A DNA stretch of 64,000 nt. It comes from Brachyspira intermedia PWS/A (lineage in GTDB: Bacteria > Spirochaetota > Brachyspiria > Brachyspirales > Brachyspiraceae). Positions 37,171-46,025 of the stretch are shown here, piece by piece; the stretch's first letter is position 1; each line of letters opens with the position of its first letter. Below the pieces are notes generated by a model that saw nothing but the letters and a program-made list of their open reading frames with translations, did not search any database and was not told the DNA's origin. The stretch lies in NCBI RefSeq assembly GCF_000223215.1, contig NC_017243.1:620001-684000 (forward strand), in the 5' to 3' direction. The position numbers and the translations under genes were made by a program.

Positions 37171-38598
37171 TTATAAAGCGAATATTTTTAATTGATACGG
37201 TAATATATCAATAGTTTCTGTAATATTTTCTATTTTGTTTTCAAATGATATATCTTCTTTTATTCCGTATTCTTTTGTATCTAATTGTCTAGTTTTAGAA
37301 GTTATATTAACTATAATTAAGAGCTTATCATTTTCATCCAAACTATATTTATAAAACTTTCTAAAAGGATCTTTTTCTTTTTTTTCTTTATAATTTCTTT
37401 CTTGCTCTTGATAATATTCATGATGTTCATGATATTCGTAATGAGTATCGGTTTCTTTTTTTAATTTTTCTAGTTTCTTTTTTTCTTCTATATCAATAGA
37501 AACTATTTTACCGCAATTAGCAAGTATAGGATTATTATTTATATAATTAGTGATATCTTTTATATATTCACTCAAATCATAGTTTATATTTTCATAATCT
37601 TTTTCATTTCCACCCACAACATTGCATCTTTTTAAGAATCCGAACTCATCACCTAAAGTTATCATCCACATATCGCATACTATTGCTGTAAACAAGAAAG
37701 TCTGTTTTACTCTCCAAATATTTCCGTCATATTCTTCAATAAGTCTTCTAGTATCATGATTACTTGGGAATGCTATTTGTTTGCATTTTTCTCTTGCAAG
37801 ATCATACTGTTCTATAAACCATTCTCCTTCATAATCCCACCATTTAGCACTGCTTGCTACATAATCAAAACCTGCCTTTATAAGTTTTTTAGTATCTTCC
37901 ATAGAGCAGCCTAAACTTTCAGCAAAGAATATAACTTCATTATTTATTTTTTTAGCATTATCTATTAAATATTTCCATAATTCTTTAGGAACTTTATATG
38001 CAGCATCGCATCTGAATCCGCTGAATCCTAAATCAAGATTATGTTTTATTAAATCATTCCAGTAATACCATATAGGATTTAATATTTCATTATTATTTAT
38101 CTCATGATTATTTTCTTCTTCACTATTATCTTTATTATCAGCGTTTTCTTCATCATCTTTTTCATTGGGATCTCTTTTATTGTTGAACATAGCTAAATCG
38201 CCCCATTCAATCCATTTTCCATTATCCCAAGCTCCAGGAGATTGCAAAGCCCCGTCTTTGGTTTTATACCATTCAAAATGTTCATTAGTCAAATTACAGT
38301 CTTTTGATGAATGATTAATAACCAAATCTATCATTACTTTTATATTTTTATTATTACAATAGGCAAGGAAATCTTTAATCTCTTTTTCAGCAATTTCTTG
38401 TTCACAGCTAGTGAAAAAAGCAGGGTTATATTTATAATAATATTTTGTAGCGTATAGACTTCCGCTGAATCCGGGATATGTTATAGGATTAATATACACC
38501 CATTCAAATCCCATATTTTTAATCCTATCAATATGGCTATACCAATTTTTTATATGCCCTAAAAGGGGCGGAAATAAATTATATCCAGATGTTTTCAT
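37171..38598 (-). CDS. Alpha-amylase family (GH13) glycosyl hydrolase
   Basis: A 475-residue cytoplasmic enzyme acting on alpha-1,4-glucans or maltodextrins. The (beta/alpha)8 barrel signatures are DLVINHSS (region I), GFRCDAAYK (nucleophile Asp), VIFFAESLG (acid/base Glu) and FPSNHDTRRL (stabilising Asp). An Asp/Glu/Asn-rich insert (about 29 residues near 159-187 of this start) and a His/Tyr/Glu/Lys-rich insert near the C-terminus are unusual and specific. A TTG at 38629-38631 gives 11 extra residues; ATG at 38598 is preferred because the family starts near GYNLFPPLL. Whether it is an amylase, trehalose-related or transferase is not settled by sequence. Confidence 0.87.
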   Translation of the reverse strand: MKTSGYNLFPPLLGHIKNWYSHIDRIKNMGFEWVYINPITYPGFSGSLYATKYYYKYNPAFFTSCEQEIAEKEIKDFLAYCNNKNIKVMIDLVINHSSKDCNLTNEHFEWYKTKDGALQSPGAWDNGKWIEWGDLAMFNNKRDPNEKDDEENADNKDNSEEENNHEINNNEILNPIWYYWNDLIKHNLDLGFSGFRCDAAYKVPKELWKYLIDNAKKINNEVIFFAESLGCSMEDTKKLIKAGFDYVASSAKWWDYEGEWFIEQYDLAREKCKQIAFPSNHDTRRLIEEYDGNIWRVKQTFLFTAIVCDMWMITLGDEFGFLKRCNVVGGNEKDYENINYDLSEYIKDITNYINNNPILANCGKIVSIDIEEKKKLEKLKKETDTHYEYHEHHEYYQEQERNYKEKKEKDPFRKFYKYSLDENDKLLIIVNITSKTRQLDTKEYGIKEDISFENKIENITETIDILPYQLKIFAL

Positions 38599-38832
38599 CT
38601 CTTTATTATATATAATAAATAAAAAAAACAACTTTTTAGTATATTTTTGTTAATGAAATATAATAATATCTTTTTATTAAATGTATAATATACCAAATGT
38701 AATATATTATGAAGTATATTATAAAAATTATTTACTTATTAGAGTTTATGATTAAGTTTATATATATTATTGATTTTAATTTTTTCTATTATATAATGTA
38801 AAAACAATATAATTAATTTTCAGGTATATATT

Positions 38833-39540
38833 ATGAGAGTATTAGTTTATGATTCATCTTTACAAATAAGGGACAGTTTTATCAGTATTCTTATTACGGC
38901 AGGATATGAAGTTGTGGCTGTGAAAGATAAAAATAATATTTTAAGTATGTTCGGTAAACTTCCTTTTTCTATTGCTATTATAGAGGTTGAGGAAAATGAT
39001 ACGGAAATGGAGAGTATACTTGAAAAAATTTATTTAGATGATAGGTATCATGGAGTTCATGTTATAGTTCATGTTGCTGATCCTACTAGAGAGTTTTTTA
39101 CTAAGATGATGAGGATTGGAGTTTCAGGATTTTTATTAAAGCCATTCAATGAAAAAGATTTTTTGAATAGATTCAATGTTTTAATAGATAAGGCTGGGGT
39201 AAAACCTAAAAAACTAAAACATATAGTAATAAACAATTTAGATAATTTTAAATTGGTATTTAGACATGATGGTGTAAGGCAAATTCTTCATGGTATGATA
39301 ATAGAAATGTCGCCTGTAGGCTTAAAATTTATTATGCCTCCTGAAGAAGCTAGTTTGGAAGTTGGACATGTTATAAAAAATGCTTCTATGTCCATAAGTT
39401 CTTATAAAATAAGTTTTTCTATTAATATATTAGAAAAAATAGGAAATGAATATATAGGAGAGTTCGCTGATTTGTCTGTATTTAATTCAAAATTGATATG
39501 TAAATTTATATATGATAAATATATAGAAAAATTAAAATAA
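38833..39540 (+). CDS. Pseudo-receiver protein with C-terminal PilZ-like region
   Basis: A 235-residue protein. Residues 1-120 have the response-regulator fold (MRVLVYDSS...FLLKPFNEKDF) with conserved Asp7 and Lys103. The phosphoacceptor position, at the end of strand 3 (FSIAIIEVEEND), is Glu51 rather than Asp, and the Thr/Ser of strand 4 is Ala82. The rest (about 135-235) has a beta-barrel pattern, 'GMIIEMSPVGLKF', like PilZ domains, but lacks a clear RxxxR motif. The protein is probably locked or phosphorylation-independent. It lies 35 bases before thiD on the same strand. Confidence 0.8.
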   Translation: MRVLVYDSSLQIRDSFISILITAGYEVVAVKDKNNILSMFGKLPFSIAIIEVEENDTEMESILEKIYLDDRYHGVHVIVHVADPTREFFTKMMRIGVSGFLLKPFNEKDFLNRFNVLIDKAGVKPKKLKHIVINNLDNFKLVFRHDGVRQILHGMIIEMSPVGLKFIMPPEEASLEVGHVIKNASMSISSYKISFSINILEKIGNEYIGEFADLSVFNSKLICKFIYDKYIEKLK

Positions 39541-39575
39541 TCTTAATTCATAATAAATTATAGGAGTTTTTGATA

Positions 39576-40385
39576 ATGGTAAAGGCTTTAACAATAGCTG
39601 GATTTGATGGTTCCGGAGGTGCCGGCATACAGGCAGATTTGAAAACTTTTTCTGCTTTGGGATGTTATGGAATGTGCGTACTTACTGCATTACCTGTGCA
39701 GAATACTCAAGGTGTAAGAAGCTGTTATGAAATAGAATTAAAAGCTATAAAAGAACAATTAGAATGCATATTTGATGATATTATACCTGATGCTATAAAG
39801 ATAGGAATGCTTTTTAATAGCGATATAATAAAATTAGTTGCAGATTTTTTGAGTAATAATGCTAAGAACATACCTATAATAGTTGATCCTGTAATGGTGG
39901 CAAAGAGCGGAGACAGACTTCTTCTTGAAGAGGCAGTTGACAGTTTAAAAAAATATATACTTCCTATTTCTACTGTTGTAACTCCGAATATACCTGAAGC
40001 TGAGGATTTAACTTCAAAAAAAATAAAAACCGATGATGATATGATAGATGCCGCTAATGATATACTCAATATGGGGGCAAAAAATGTTATGCTTAAAGGC
40101 GGACATTTAGAAGGTGAATTGTCAAGAGATTTATTTATTAATAAAGAAAGCAAAGAGTTTTTAGATGCTTTAAGAATAGATACTAAAAATACGCATGGTA
40201 CAGGATGCACACTTTCAGCAGCAATATGCAGTTATATAGCACATGGTAAAACTCCTCTTGAGGCTTCAAAATTAGGAAAAGAGTATTTATTTAATGCCTT
40301 ACAGGCTGCCAAAGTTGACAGTGTAGGTAAAGGTCATGGCCCTGTTCATCATTTTTATGAGGCATGGAAGCATTTAAATATATAA
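39576..40385 (+). CDS. thiD: Hydroxymethylpyrimidine/phosphomethylpyrimidine kinase
   Basis: A 269-residue ribokinase-fold enzyme that phosphorylates HMP and HMP-P for thiamine synthesis or salvage. Signatures are ALTIAGFDGSGGAGIQADLK, LPVQNTQGV, VDPVMVAKSGD, TPNIPEAEDL, MLKGGHLEGE and the anion hole THGTGCTLSAA. A TTG at 39570 is possible, but AGGAG lies 9 bases before the ATG at 39576. There is no TPP riboswitch in the 35-base gap upstream. Other thi genes are not in the window. Confidence 0.95.
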   Translation: MVKALTIAGFDGSGGAGIQADLKTFSALGCYGMCVLTALPVQNTQGVRSCYEIELKAIKEQLECIFDDIIPDAIKIGMLFNSDIIKLVADFLSNNAKNIPIIVDPVMVAKSGDRLLLEEAVDSLKKYILPISTVVTPNIPEAEDLTSKKIKTDDDMIDAANDILNMGAKNVMLKGGHLEGELSRDLFINKESKEFLDALRIDTKNTHGTGCTLSAAICSYIAHGKTPLEASKLGKEYLFNALQAAKVDSVGKGHGPVHHFYEAWKHLNI

Positions 40386-40457
40386 TTAATTATTATAGAT
40401 ATATTATTGTGCATTTAAAATAAAAAAATAATTTTTTACAAAATATAGTTGTTTAGG

Positions 40458-40803
40458 TATATACTGAAAATTTTTAAGTTTGTAATTTTTTTATTCAACT
40501 TTTTCCCGCCGCACACCTGCCGTAGGCACGCACAGCGGGGCGGACAGCGTCAAAGTTGCTGCCGACACCTGCCAAAGGCACGCTTCGCGAGGTGGACTTC
40601 GTCGGCACGCTTCGCTAAAGTGCAAGGATAAAATTAGTATTAAATAATACTAACTTTGTTTTATATGTAATATAAATTATTAACTTTTGTATATTAATAA
40701 GTAATCAGCCGCACGTATAGTTGACTATACATAATAATTTGCGGTACCGTGCGGAAAGCCCATATGGCTAATATTTGACAAAATATAGTTGTTTAGTCAT
40801 ATA
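40458..40803. mobile_element. MITE-like element, copy 2 (346 bp)
   Basis: Second copy, filling much of the convergent gap 40386-40887. Left end TATATACTGAAAATTTTT at 40458. Right end TTGACAAAATATAGTTGTTT at 40775-40794, then AGTCATATA to 40803. Interior: CCCGCCGCA, mini-hairpins (TGCC-GTA-GGCA, TGCC-AAA-GGCA, CGC-TTC-GCG, GAC-TTC-GTC), and AAGTGCAAGGATAAAATTAG. A right-end-like copy (TTACAAAATATAGTTGTTTA, 40437-40456) directly abuts the left end, sharing TATATA. A CCGCACG (40709-40715) / CCGTGCGG (40747-40754) inverted repeat lies inside. Confidence 0.7.
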
Positions 40804-40835
40804 GTAGAATACCTTTTAATAAAAATTGTTAAAAA

Positions 40836-40868
40836 TAAAAAAGCGAAACTGTAAAAACAGTCCCGCTT
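40836..40868 (-). terminator. Rho-independent terminator of alkaline phosphatase gene
   Basis: On the minus-strand RNA, GCGGGACUGU pairs with ACAGUUUCGC (two G-U pairs) around a UUUU loop, followed by UUUUUUAUUUUU. It lies about 20 bases after the stop. Confidence 0.75.
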
Positions 40869-40887
40869 ATAAATATGAAAAATATAA

Positions 40888-42480
40888 TTATTTATTCAAT
40901 ATATCTAATACATCAGCAGGGAAATACCATTTAGACTCATTATAAACTACAACTCCCTGTAAAGTTTTTTTCTCTCCGTCTACAGTAATTATATTTCTGT
41001 TTTTCATCATTTGAGCAGTTTTATCTTTCATACGTATAGTAAGAATTTGACCGTCAGATGTTAGCTCAGCACCTGCTTTTTTTATTTCATCTTCACTCAT
41101 AAATAATTTTTTGGAAGCTTCATCTAAACTTATTCCCATGGCTTTAGCAATATTTTTAGCTATATCAGTATTATCTATAAGACCTATAATTCTTTTATTG
41201 TTAGGTAAATAAGTATATAAAGGAACATCTTCTCCGGTATGTCCATGAGAAGTGAATCCTAAATATGCTCTTTTTGCTAATATTGGTCCTATAGCATAAT
41301 GTAAATCATCACCTGTTTTGCCTGTAAGAGAATTTACTTCTGCTGCTGTCATATCATTAATAGAATAATATTTAGACATAGTTTCTCTTATATCTTCACC
41401 AGCTTCTATTTTTCTAGCTATATATTCAGCAGAACGTGAAGCTTTTTTTATAGGATCTATAAGGCTTTCTAATTGTATTTGTTGATAATTTGAAGATGTG
41501 TCATAATTTCCCATAGAAAAACCACTGTTTCCATGATCTGTTACAGCTATAACCATAGTATTATTATCTTTTTTAGCAAAATCCAATGCAACTTTTACAG
41601 CAGCATCATAAGCTAAAGTATCATATACTAATCCCACCGGATCATTGGCATGAGCAGCCCAATCCACTTTGGAAGCTTCTACCATCAAAAAGAATCCATT
41701 TTTATTTTTAGAAAGTATCTCTATAGCCTTTGAAGTCATTTGAGCCAATGAAGGCTGAGATGTTTCATTTCTGTCTATATCATATGCCAAATCTGCATCT
41801 GCAAAAAGTCCTACAACCCTATCGCCTGTGAAAGAATTTAATTCATCAGAAGTTCTGATTATAGAATAACCTAAATTAGTAATTTCAGATATCAAATCCT
41901 TTCCGTCTTTTCTGCCTTCTTTAGTAAAAAACTTATATCCGCCTCCAAGCATAACATCTATATCCTGAAATATTTGCTGTTCGCTTAAATCATCATAGTC
42001 TTTTCTAGTGATATCATGAGCAGAAAATGCTGCCGGAGTTGCATGCATAATTTCTGCAGTAGCAACTACTCCTGTAGCTTTATCAAGAAGCTGTGCTGCC
42101 TCTAATACATTTGCTATAGGACTTCTGGCTTCTGTAGGTATTGATGAATTAGGAAGTATAGCCTCATCTGGAAGAAGACCTATAAACTGCTTATAAGATG
42201 ATTTATACCCAGTAGCTATAGCTGTACCGGCAGGGGCAGAATCAGCTATAGGAGAATCAGCATTATGAGTTCTCACTGCTCCGCTTAACATTTCATCTAT
42301 GGCTAATGACTCTCCACCATTAATCCATCTTGAATATGTAATTACATCAGTGCTTTGTCCGTCAGCAATTAAAATTATAACATTTTTTGCTTTTATGGAA
42401 TTTTCTGAATTAGCGTAATTTGGCTGACCGCATCCTATAAAAAATACGGCTAAAAGAAGAATAGGTAATAATCGAATCAT
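40888..42480 (-). CDS. phoA: Alkaline phosphatase, predicted lipoprotein
   Basis: A 530-residue metallo-phosphomonoesterase. The ATG at 42480 gives MIRLLPILLLAVFFIGCG, a lipoprotein signal with lipobox Cys; GGAGAAAAATC lies 9 bases before it, so this start is better than the upstream in-frame one at 42534. Metal and catalytic motifs are IILIADGQSTDVI, the nucleophile Ser in DSAPAGTAIATG, VEASKVDWAAHA, VTDHGNSGFSMG and TSHGHTGEDVPL. It would release phosphate from organic esters outside the inner membrane. It is monocistronic. Confidence 0.93.
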   Translation of the reverse strand: MIRLLPILLLAVFFIGCGQPNYANSENSIKAKNVIILIADGQSTDVITYSRWINGGESLAIDEMLSGAVRTHNADSPIADSAPAGTAIATGYKSSYKQFIGLLPDEAILPNSSIPTEARSPIANVLEAAQLLDKATGVVATAEIMHATPAAFSAHDITRKDYDDLSEQQIFQDIDVMLGGGYKFFTKEGRKDGKDLISEITNLGYSIIRTSDELNSFTGDRVVGLFADADLAYDIDRNETSQPSLAQMTSKAIEILSKNKNGFFLMVEASKVDWAAHANDPVGLVYDTLAYDAAVKVALDFAKKDNNTMVIAVTDHGNSGFSMGNYDTSSNYQQIQLESLIDPIKKASRSAEYIARKIEAGEDIRETMSKYYSINDMTAAEVNSLTGKTGDDLHYAIGPILAKRAYLGFTSHGHTGEDVPLYTYLPNNKRIIGLIDNTDIAKNIAKAMGISLDEASKKLFMSEDEIKKAGAELTSDGQILTIRMKDKTAQMMKNRNIITVDGEKKTLQGVVVYNESKWYFPADVLDILNK

Positions 42481-42664
42481 AGATTTTTCTCCAATCTTTA
42501 TAATTTGTAAAAATTTTATATCAATTTTTTCCAAACTACATAGTATAATAAAATAAAAATTAACTATAAAAAAATATTTTATATATTTTTTAAAAATTAT
42601 ATATTATCATTTTAGACTATATAATTTTTTAATTCAATACCGCAATAATTTTAAATTATATTTT

Positions 42665-42694
42665 ATAAAAAAGAGGCTTATAATAAAGCCTCTT
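42665..42694 (-). terminator. Rho-independent terminator
   Basis: AAGAGGCTT (42671-42679) pairs with AAGCCTCTT (42686-42694), and A6 on the left gives a U-tract on the minus strand. It lies 20 bases after the lipoprotein gene. Confidence 0.85.
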
Positions 42695-42713
42695 ATAAAT
42701 ACATATTTAATTT

Positions 42714-43457
42714 TTATTTAACTTCTTTTAAAGTACCTTTCAAAGTTAAAGTATCATTTTCAAAAGTACCCTGCAAATCACCCTGCCAATAAGGTATGCC
42801 GTCTTTAGCTTTATCAGTAACCATTTGAATATCAGCAAAATTTATATCATTGGAAATTTGAGAAGTACTTACTTTGTTATTATCTGAACCGTAACCTATT
42901 TTAAATATTCCGTTAGTATCAGATTTTAATTCATAAACCCAAGGATAAACAGTAGGTCCTCCTGCATGAGCATATCTTATAGTTATTACTCCTGTTTCAT
43001 CTTTAGTAACGCCTGTTCCTGTGATGATAGGGCCGTTAGTTCCATTCAATACTTTTTGAGATGTTCCTGTTCCTGTCATACCGTCAAAATTATAAGTTTT
43101 AGCAGGTGAAACTCCGTAAAGTACAAAGAATCCTAATCCTCTTTCTATTTTATTATTGGCATATTGATTATTCTCATATCTGTATGAGTCCCAAGATTTT
43201 GTTGCTCCTTTTGGTGTTGAAGCTCCTGTAGTAGCATCTACTTTAGCATCGATATTGCCGTAAGTTCCTGAAACTTTTAAATATGAGTTTTGCATTAAAT
43301 TATTATCATCATTAGCTTTTTCACCGAATACAGCCTGAAAATCTAAGTCCATAGTGCCTGCTTCAGCTGTTCCTTTCTGATTTGATGTTGTATCTGTTTT
43401 AGAACATGAAAATATTAAAACAGATATAAATAATACTATAGGTATAATTTTTTTCAT
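42714..43457 (-). CDS. Lipoprotein of unknown function
   Basis: A 247-residue protein starting MKKIIPIVLFISVLIFSCSK, a lipoprotein signal with lipobox IFSC (Cys18). A Thr/Ser/Asn-rich linker follows. The mature part is polar and beta-like with many Gly (MTGTGTSQKVLNGTNGP, ITIRYAHAGGPTVYPWVYEL) and ends with DLQGTFENDTLTLKGTLKEV. I do not recognise a family. It may be one of the abundant Brachyspira outer-membrane lipoproteins. GGAGAG precedes ATG. Confidence 0.78.
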   Translation of the reverse strand: MKKIIPIVLFISVLIFSCSKTDTTSNQKGTAEAGTMDLDFQAVFGEKANDDNNLMQNSYLKVSGTYGNIDAKVDATTGASTPKGATKSWDSYRYENNQYANNKIERGLGFFVLYGVSPAKTYNFDGMTGTGTSQKVLNGTNGPIITGTGVTKDETGVITIRYAHAGGPTVYPWVYELKSDTNGIFKIGYGSDNNKVSTSQISNDINFADIQMVTDKAKDGIPYWQGDLQGTFENDTLTLKGTLKEVK

Positions 43458-43628
43458 TTTCTCTCCTTTTTTGTATTGATTATATAATATAAAGTTATAA
43501 GAAATTTTACAATTATATAATTAGTAGTTTTATAAAATTATTATATAAATAGCATAGTATATAATATAGTTATATTTTATTTGTAAGACATTTTTTACAT
43601 ATTATATTATTGTTTAAAAAGTTTTTAT

Positions 43629-43666
43629 AATAAAAAAGCACCCTCATATAAAAATGAAAGTGCTTT
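43629..43666 (-). terminator. Rho-independent terminator of glyS
   Basis: AAAGCACCCTCAT (43635-43647) pairs with ATGAAAGTGCTTT (43654-43666), with G-U pairs on the minus-strand RNA, followed by a U-tract. Confidence 0.8.
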
Positions 43667-43692
43667 ATATACAATTAAATATTATTAATGTA

Positions 43693-45786
43693 TTATTTTA
43701 CCAAACTAGAGAAATCAAGCATATTCTTGAAAATTTTATCAACTGAAGAAAGTAAAGCTATACGGTTATTTTTAATTTTTTCATCATCTACATTTACCAT
43801 AATATCTTTGAAGAATTTATCTAATGGTTCATAAAGACTAGCCAATAAAGCAAATGTTTTTTCATATTCTCTATTTTCCATAAGTTTATTAACTTCATTT
43901 AATTTTTCTTTATATGTATTGTATAGATATTTTTCTGCATCTTCTTTTAATAATGATTCATCTAAATTAACATCTTTAGCTGATTTAATCATATTCTTAA
44001 TTCTTTTAAATACTGTTAAAAGATTAGAGAATAATTCTTCATTTTTCTTTCTAAACGCATCAATAGCTTCTATTTTTAAGTAAGCATCATACATATCATC
44101 TATACCAGTAGAAAGCACGCCGGCAACAGAATCTTTAGCAAAGTCAATATCATTTTCAAAACGAGATTTAAAGAATTCAAATATATCTTTTACTAAATCT
44201 TCGCTCTTATTATTTCTGGCATCTTTAGGCATAGAATTGATAGAATCTTCTATTAACTTTTTAAGATTAACATGCTTTTTAGATTTTATAAGTATATTAA
44301 TAATACCTAAAGCCTGTCTTCTTAAAGCATTAGGGTCTTGAGAACCTGTTGGTATATCTCCTACATAGAAACCGGCTGCTATATTATCCATTTTATCAAG
44401 TATAGCTATAGCCTTACCTGTATCATTAGAAGGTATTTCATCAGCAGCAAATAAAGGTCTATATTGTTCATTGATAGCTAAAGCAACATCATCATTAAGA
44501 TTCATAGATTTAGCAAAATATCCTCCCATTATACCTTGAAGCTCTGGGAAATTGTATACCATATTACTTACTAAATCTGATTTCATGTATTTAATAGCTT
44601 TAAGTATATTTTCTTTATCTTTTTCATAGCCTAAAAGTTTTATTAAAAGTTCTGAGTTTTTCTCAAGTCTTTTTACTTTATCAGCAACGCTTCCAAGCTC
44701 TTTTCTAAACATTAGCATTTCGAGTCTTTCATTCATCTCATCCATGCCTTTTCTAATATCTTCCTGATACAAGAATTTTCCGTCTGAAAGTCTTGCTGTT
44801 AATACTCTTATATTTCCTGCTATTATTTGAGGAGTTTTAGGCTGATTTGCTGTTATTACAAACAAATTAGTTAAAGTACCGTCTTTTTTGCATAATGGGA
44901 AATACTTTTGATGTTCAATCATTTCACTAGTTAAAACTTCTTTAGGAACTTCTAAGAATTTAGAATCGAATTCAGCAGTGAGTAAATAAGGCTCTTCTAC
45001 CAAATCCACAACTATTTCAGATACTTTTTTCTTTGAAACGGCTTCATATCCATGTTCTTTTTCAATATTTTCTAATTGATTTATAATATTTTCTAATCTT
45101 TTTTCTCTTGAAACTATAACATGTTTTTCTAATAAAATTTTTTCATAGTCTTTAGGATTATTAATTTCTTTAAATTCAGGTGAAAGAAGTCTATGTCCTG
45201 TTACTTTATTATTAGTTTCTATTCCTGCAACTGAAGTTTTAATAATTTCATTTCCGAATAAGGCAAGTACATTTCTTATAGGGCGTACAAAAGCAAAATC
45301 TTTGTTTCCCCATCTCATTTTCTTTTTAAAATCTATACTTGAAATAATGCTTTCTAGTTTTTCTTCAAATAGTTTTTTAGTTTCTATACCTTTTTTTTCT
45401 TTTTTGACGAATATATATTTTTTTCCATTTACATCTTTTATATATGGCTTATCAAATGATTCATTTTCATCTATATTTTTTATTGAATTAGCATCTATAT
45501 TATGAGATTTCAAAAAACCTTCTCCAGCTTTTGTAGGAGCTCCATCTTTAAAAGCACTTTCAAATAAAGGACCTCTAAACTCTATAACCTCATCTTTTGA
45601 TTTTTCTTCTATATCTTCTGCTAAAATTGCTAATCTTCTTGGGGTAGTGTATGAATTAACAGAACTAAAATTGATACCGTTGTTTTTTAATGTATTTTCT
45701 ATTATTTTTTTAAAACTTACACTAGCAGGATATGCAAAATCTGCAGGTATTTCTTCTACTAATATTTCAATAAGCAAATCTTTCAC
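43693..45786 (-). CDS. glyS: Glycyl-tRNA synthetase beta subunit
   Basis: A 697-residue subunit of the alpha2beta2 GlyRS, which helps bind and edit tRNA-Gly. Motifs: LLIEILVEEIPADFAYPA at the N-terminus, RRLAILAEDI, RGPLFESAF, MRWGNKDFAFVRPIR and DPNALRRQALGIINIL (HD-like region). The GTG at 45786 (VKDLLIEILVEE) has AAGGAA 7 bases upstream and fits the family start; the longer frame to 45876 adds 30 residues with no homology. The glyQ partner is not in the window. Confidence 0.95.
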   Translation of the reverse strand: MKDLLIEILVEEIPADFAYPASVSFKKIIENTLKNNGINFSSVNSYTTPRRLAILAEDIEEKSKDEVIEFRGPLFESAFKDGAPTKAGEGFLKSHNIDANSIKNIDENESFDKPYIKDVNGKKYIFVKKEKKGIETKKLFEEKLESIISSIDFKKKMRWGNKDFAFVRPIRNVLALFGNEIIKTSVAGIETNNKVTGHRLLSPEFKEINNPKDYEKILLEKHVIVSREKRLENIINQLENIEKEHGYEAVSKKKVSEIVVDLVEEPYLLTAEFDSKFLEVPKEVLTSEMIEHQKYFPLCKKDGTLTNLFVITANQPKTPQIIAGNIRVLTARLSDGKFLYQEDIRKGMDEMNERLEMLMFRKELGSVADKVKRLEKNSELLIKLLGYEKDKENILKAIKYMKSDLVSNMVYNFPELQGIMGGYFAKSMNLNDDVALAINEQYRPLFAADEIPSNDTGKAIAILDKMDNIAAGFYVGDIPTGSQDPNALRRQALGIINILIKSKKHVNLKKLIEDSINSMPKDARNNKSEDLVKDIFEFFKSRFENDIDFAKDSVAGVLSTGIDDMYDAYLKIEAIDAFRKKNEELFSNLLTVFKRIKNMIKSAKDVNLDESLLKEDAEKYLYNTYKEKLNEVNKLMENREYEKTFALLASLYEPLDKFFKDIMVNVDDEKIKNNRIALLSSVDKIFKNMLDFSSLVK

Positions 45787-46025
45787 TTTAATATTCCTTA
45801 AAATAATAATTATTAATGTCCTATATTGTACATTTATAGTATAAAAAAACAATATTTTTTGCCTATTAATTTTCAATTTTGTTAACTAATTGTTTATTTG
45901 TAAGGTTATATTAATAAAGAATCAGAATATTTAAAGAAAATAATCATTATTTTACGATAATATTATAATAAGATATTGATTTTATATCATTAATTTACTA
46001 TATTTATAAATTGGAAGACTTTAAT

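Noticed and set aside
39541-39575. TPP riboswitch before thiD
   Set aside because: The gap is only 35 bases and has no conserved CTGAGA or ACCTGA segments.
40449-40631. 60-codon plus-strand frame inside MITE-like copy 2
   Set aside because: Cys/Arg-rich translation of the mini-hairpin array; no homology expected and not conserved among copies.
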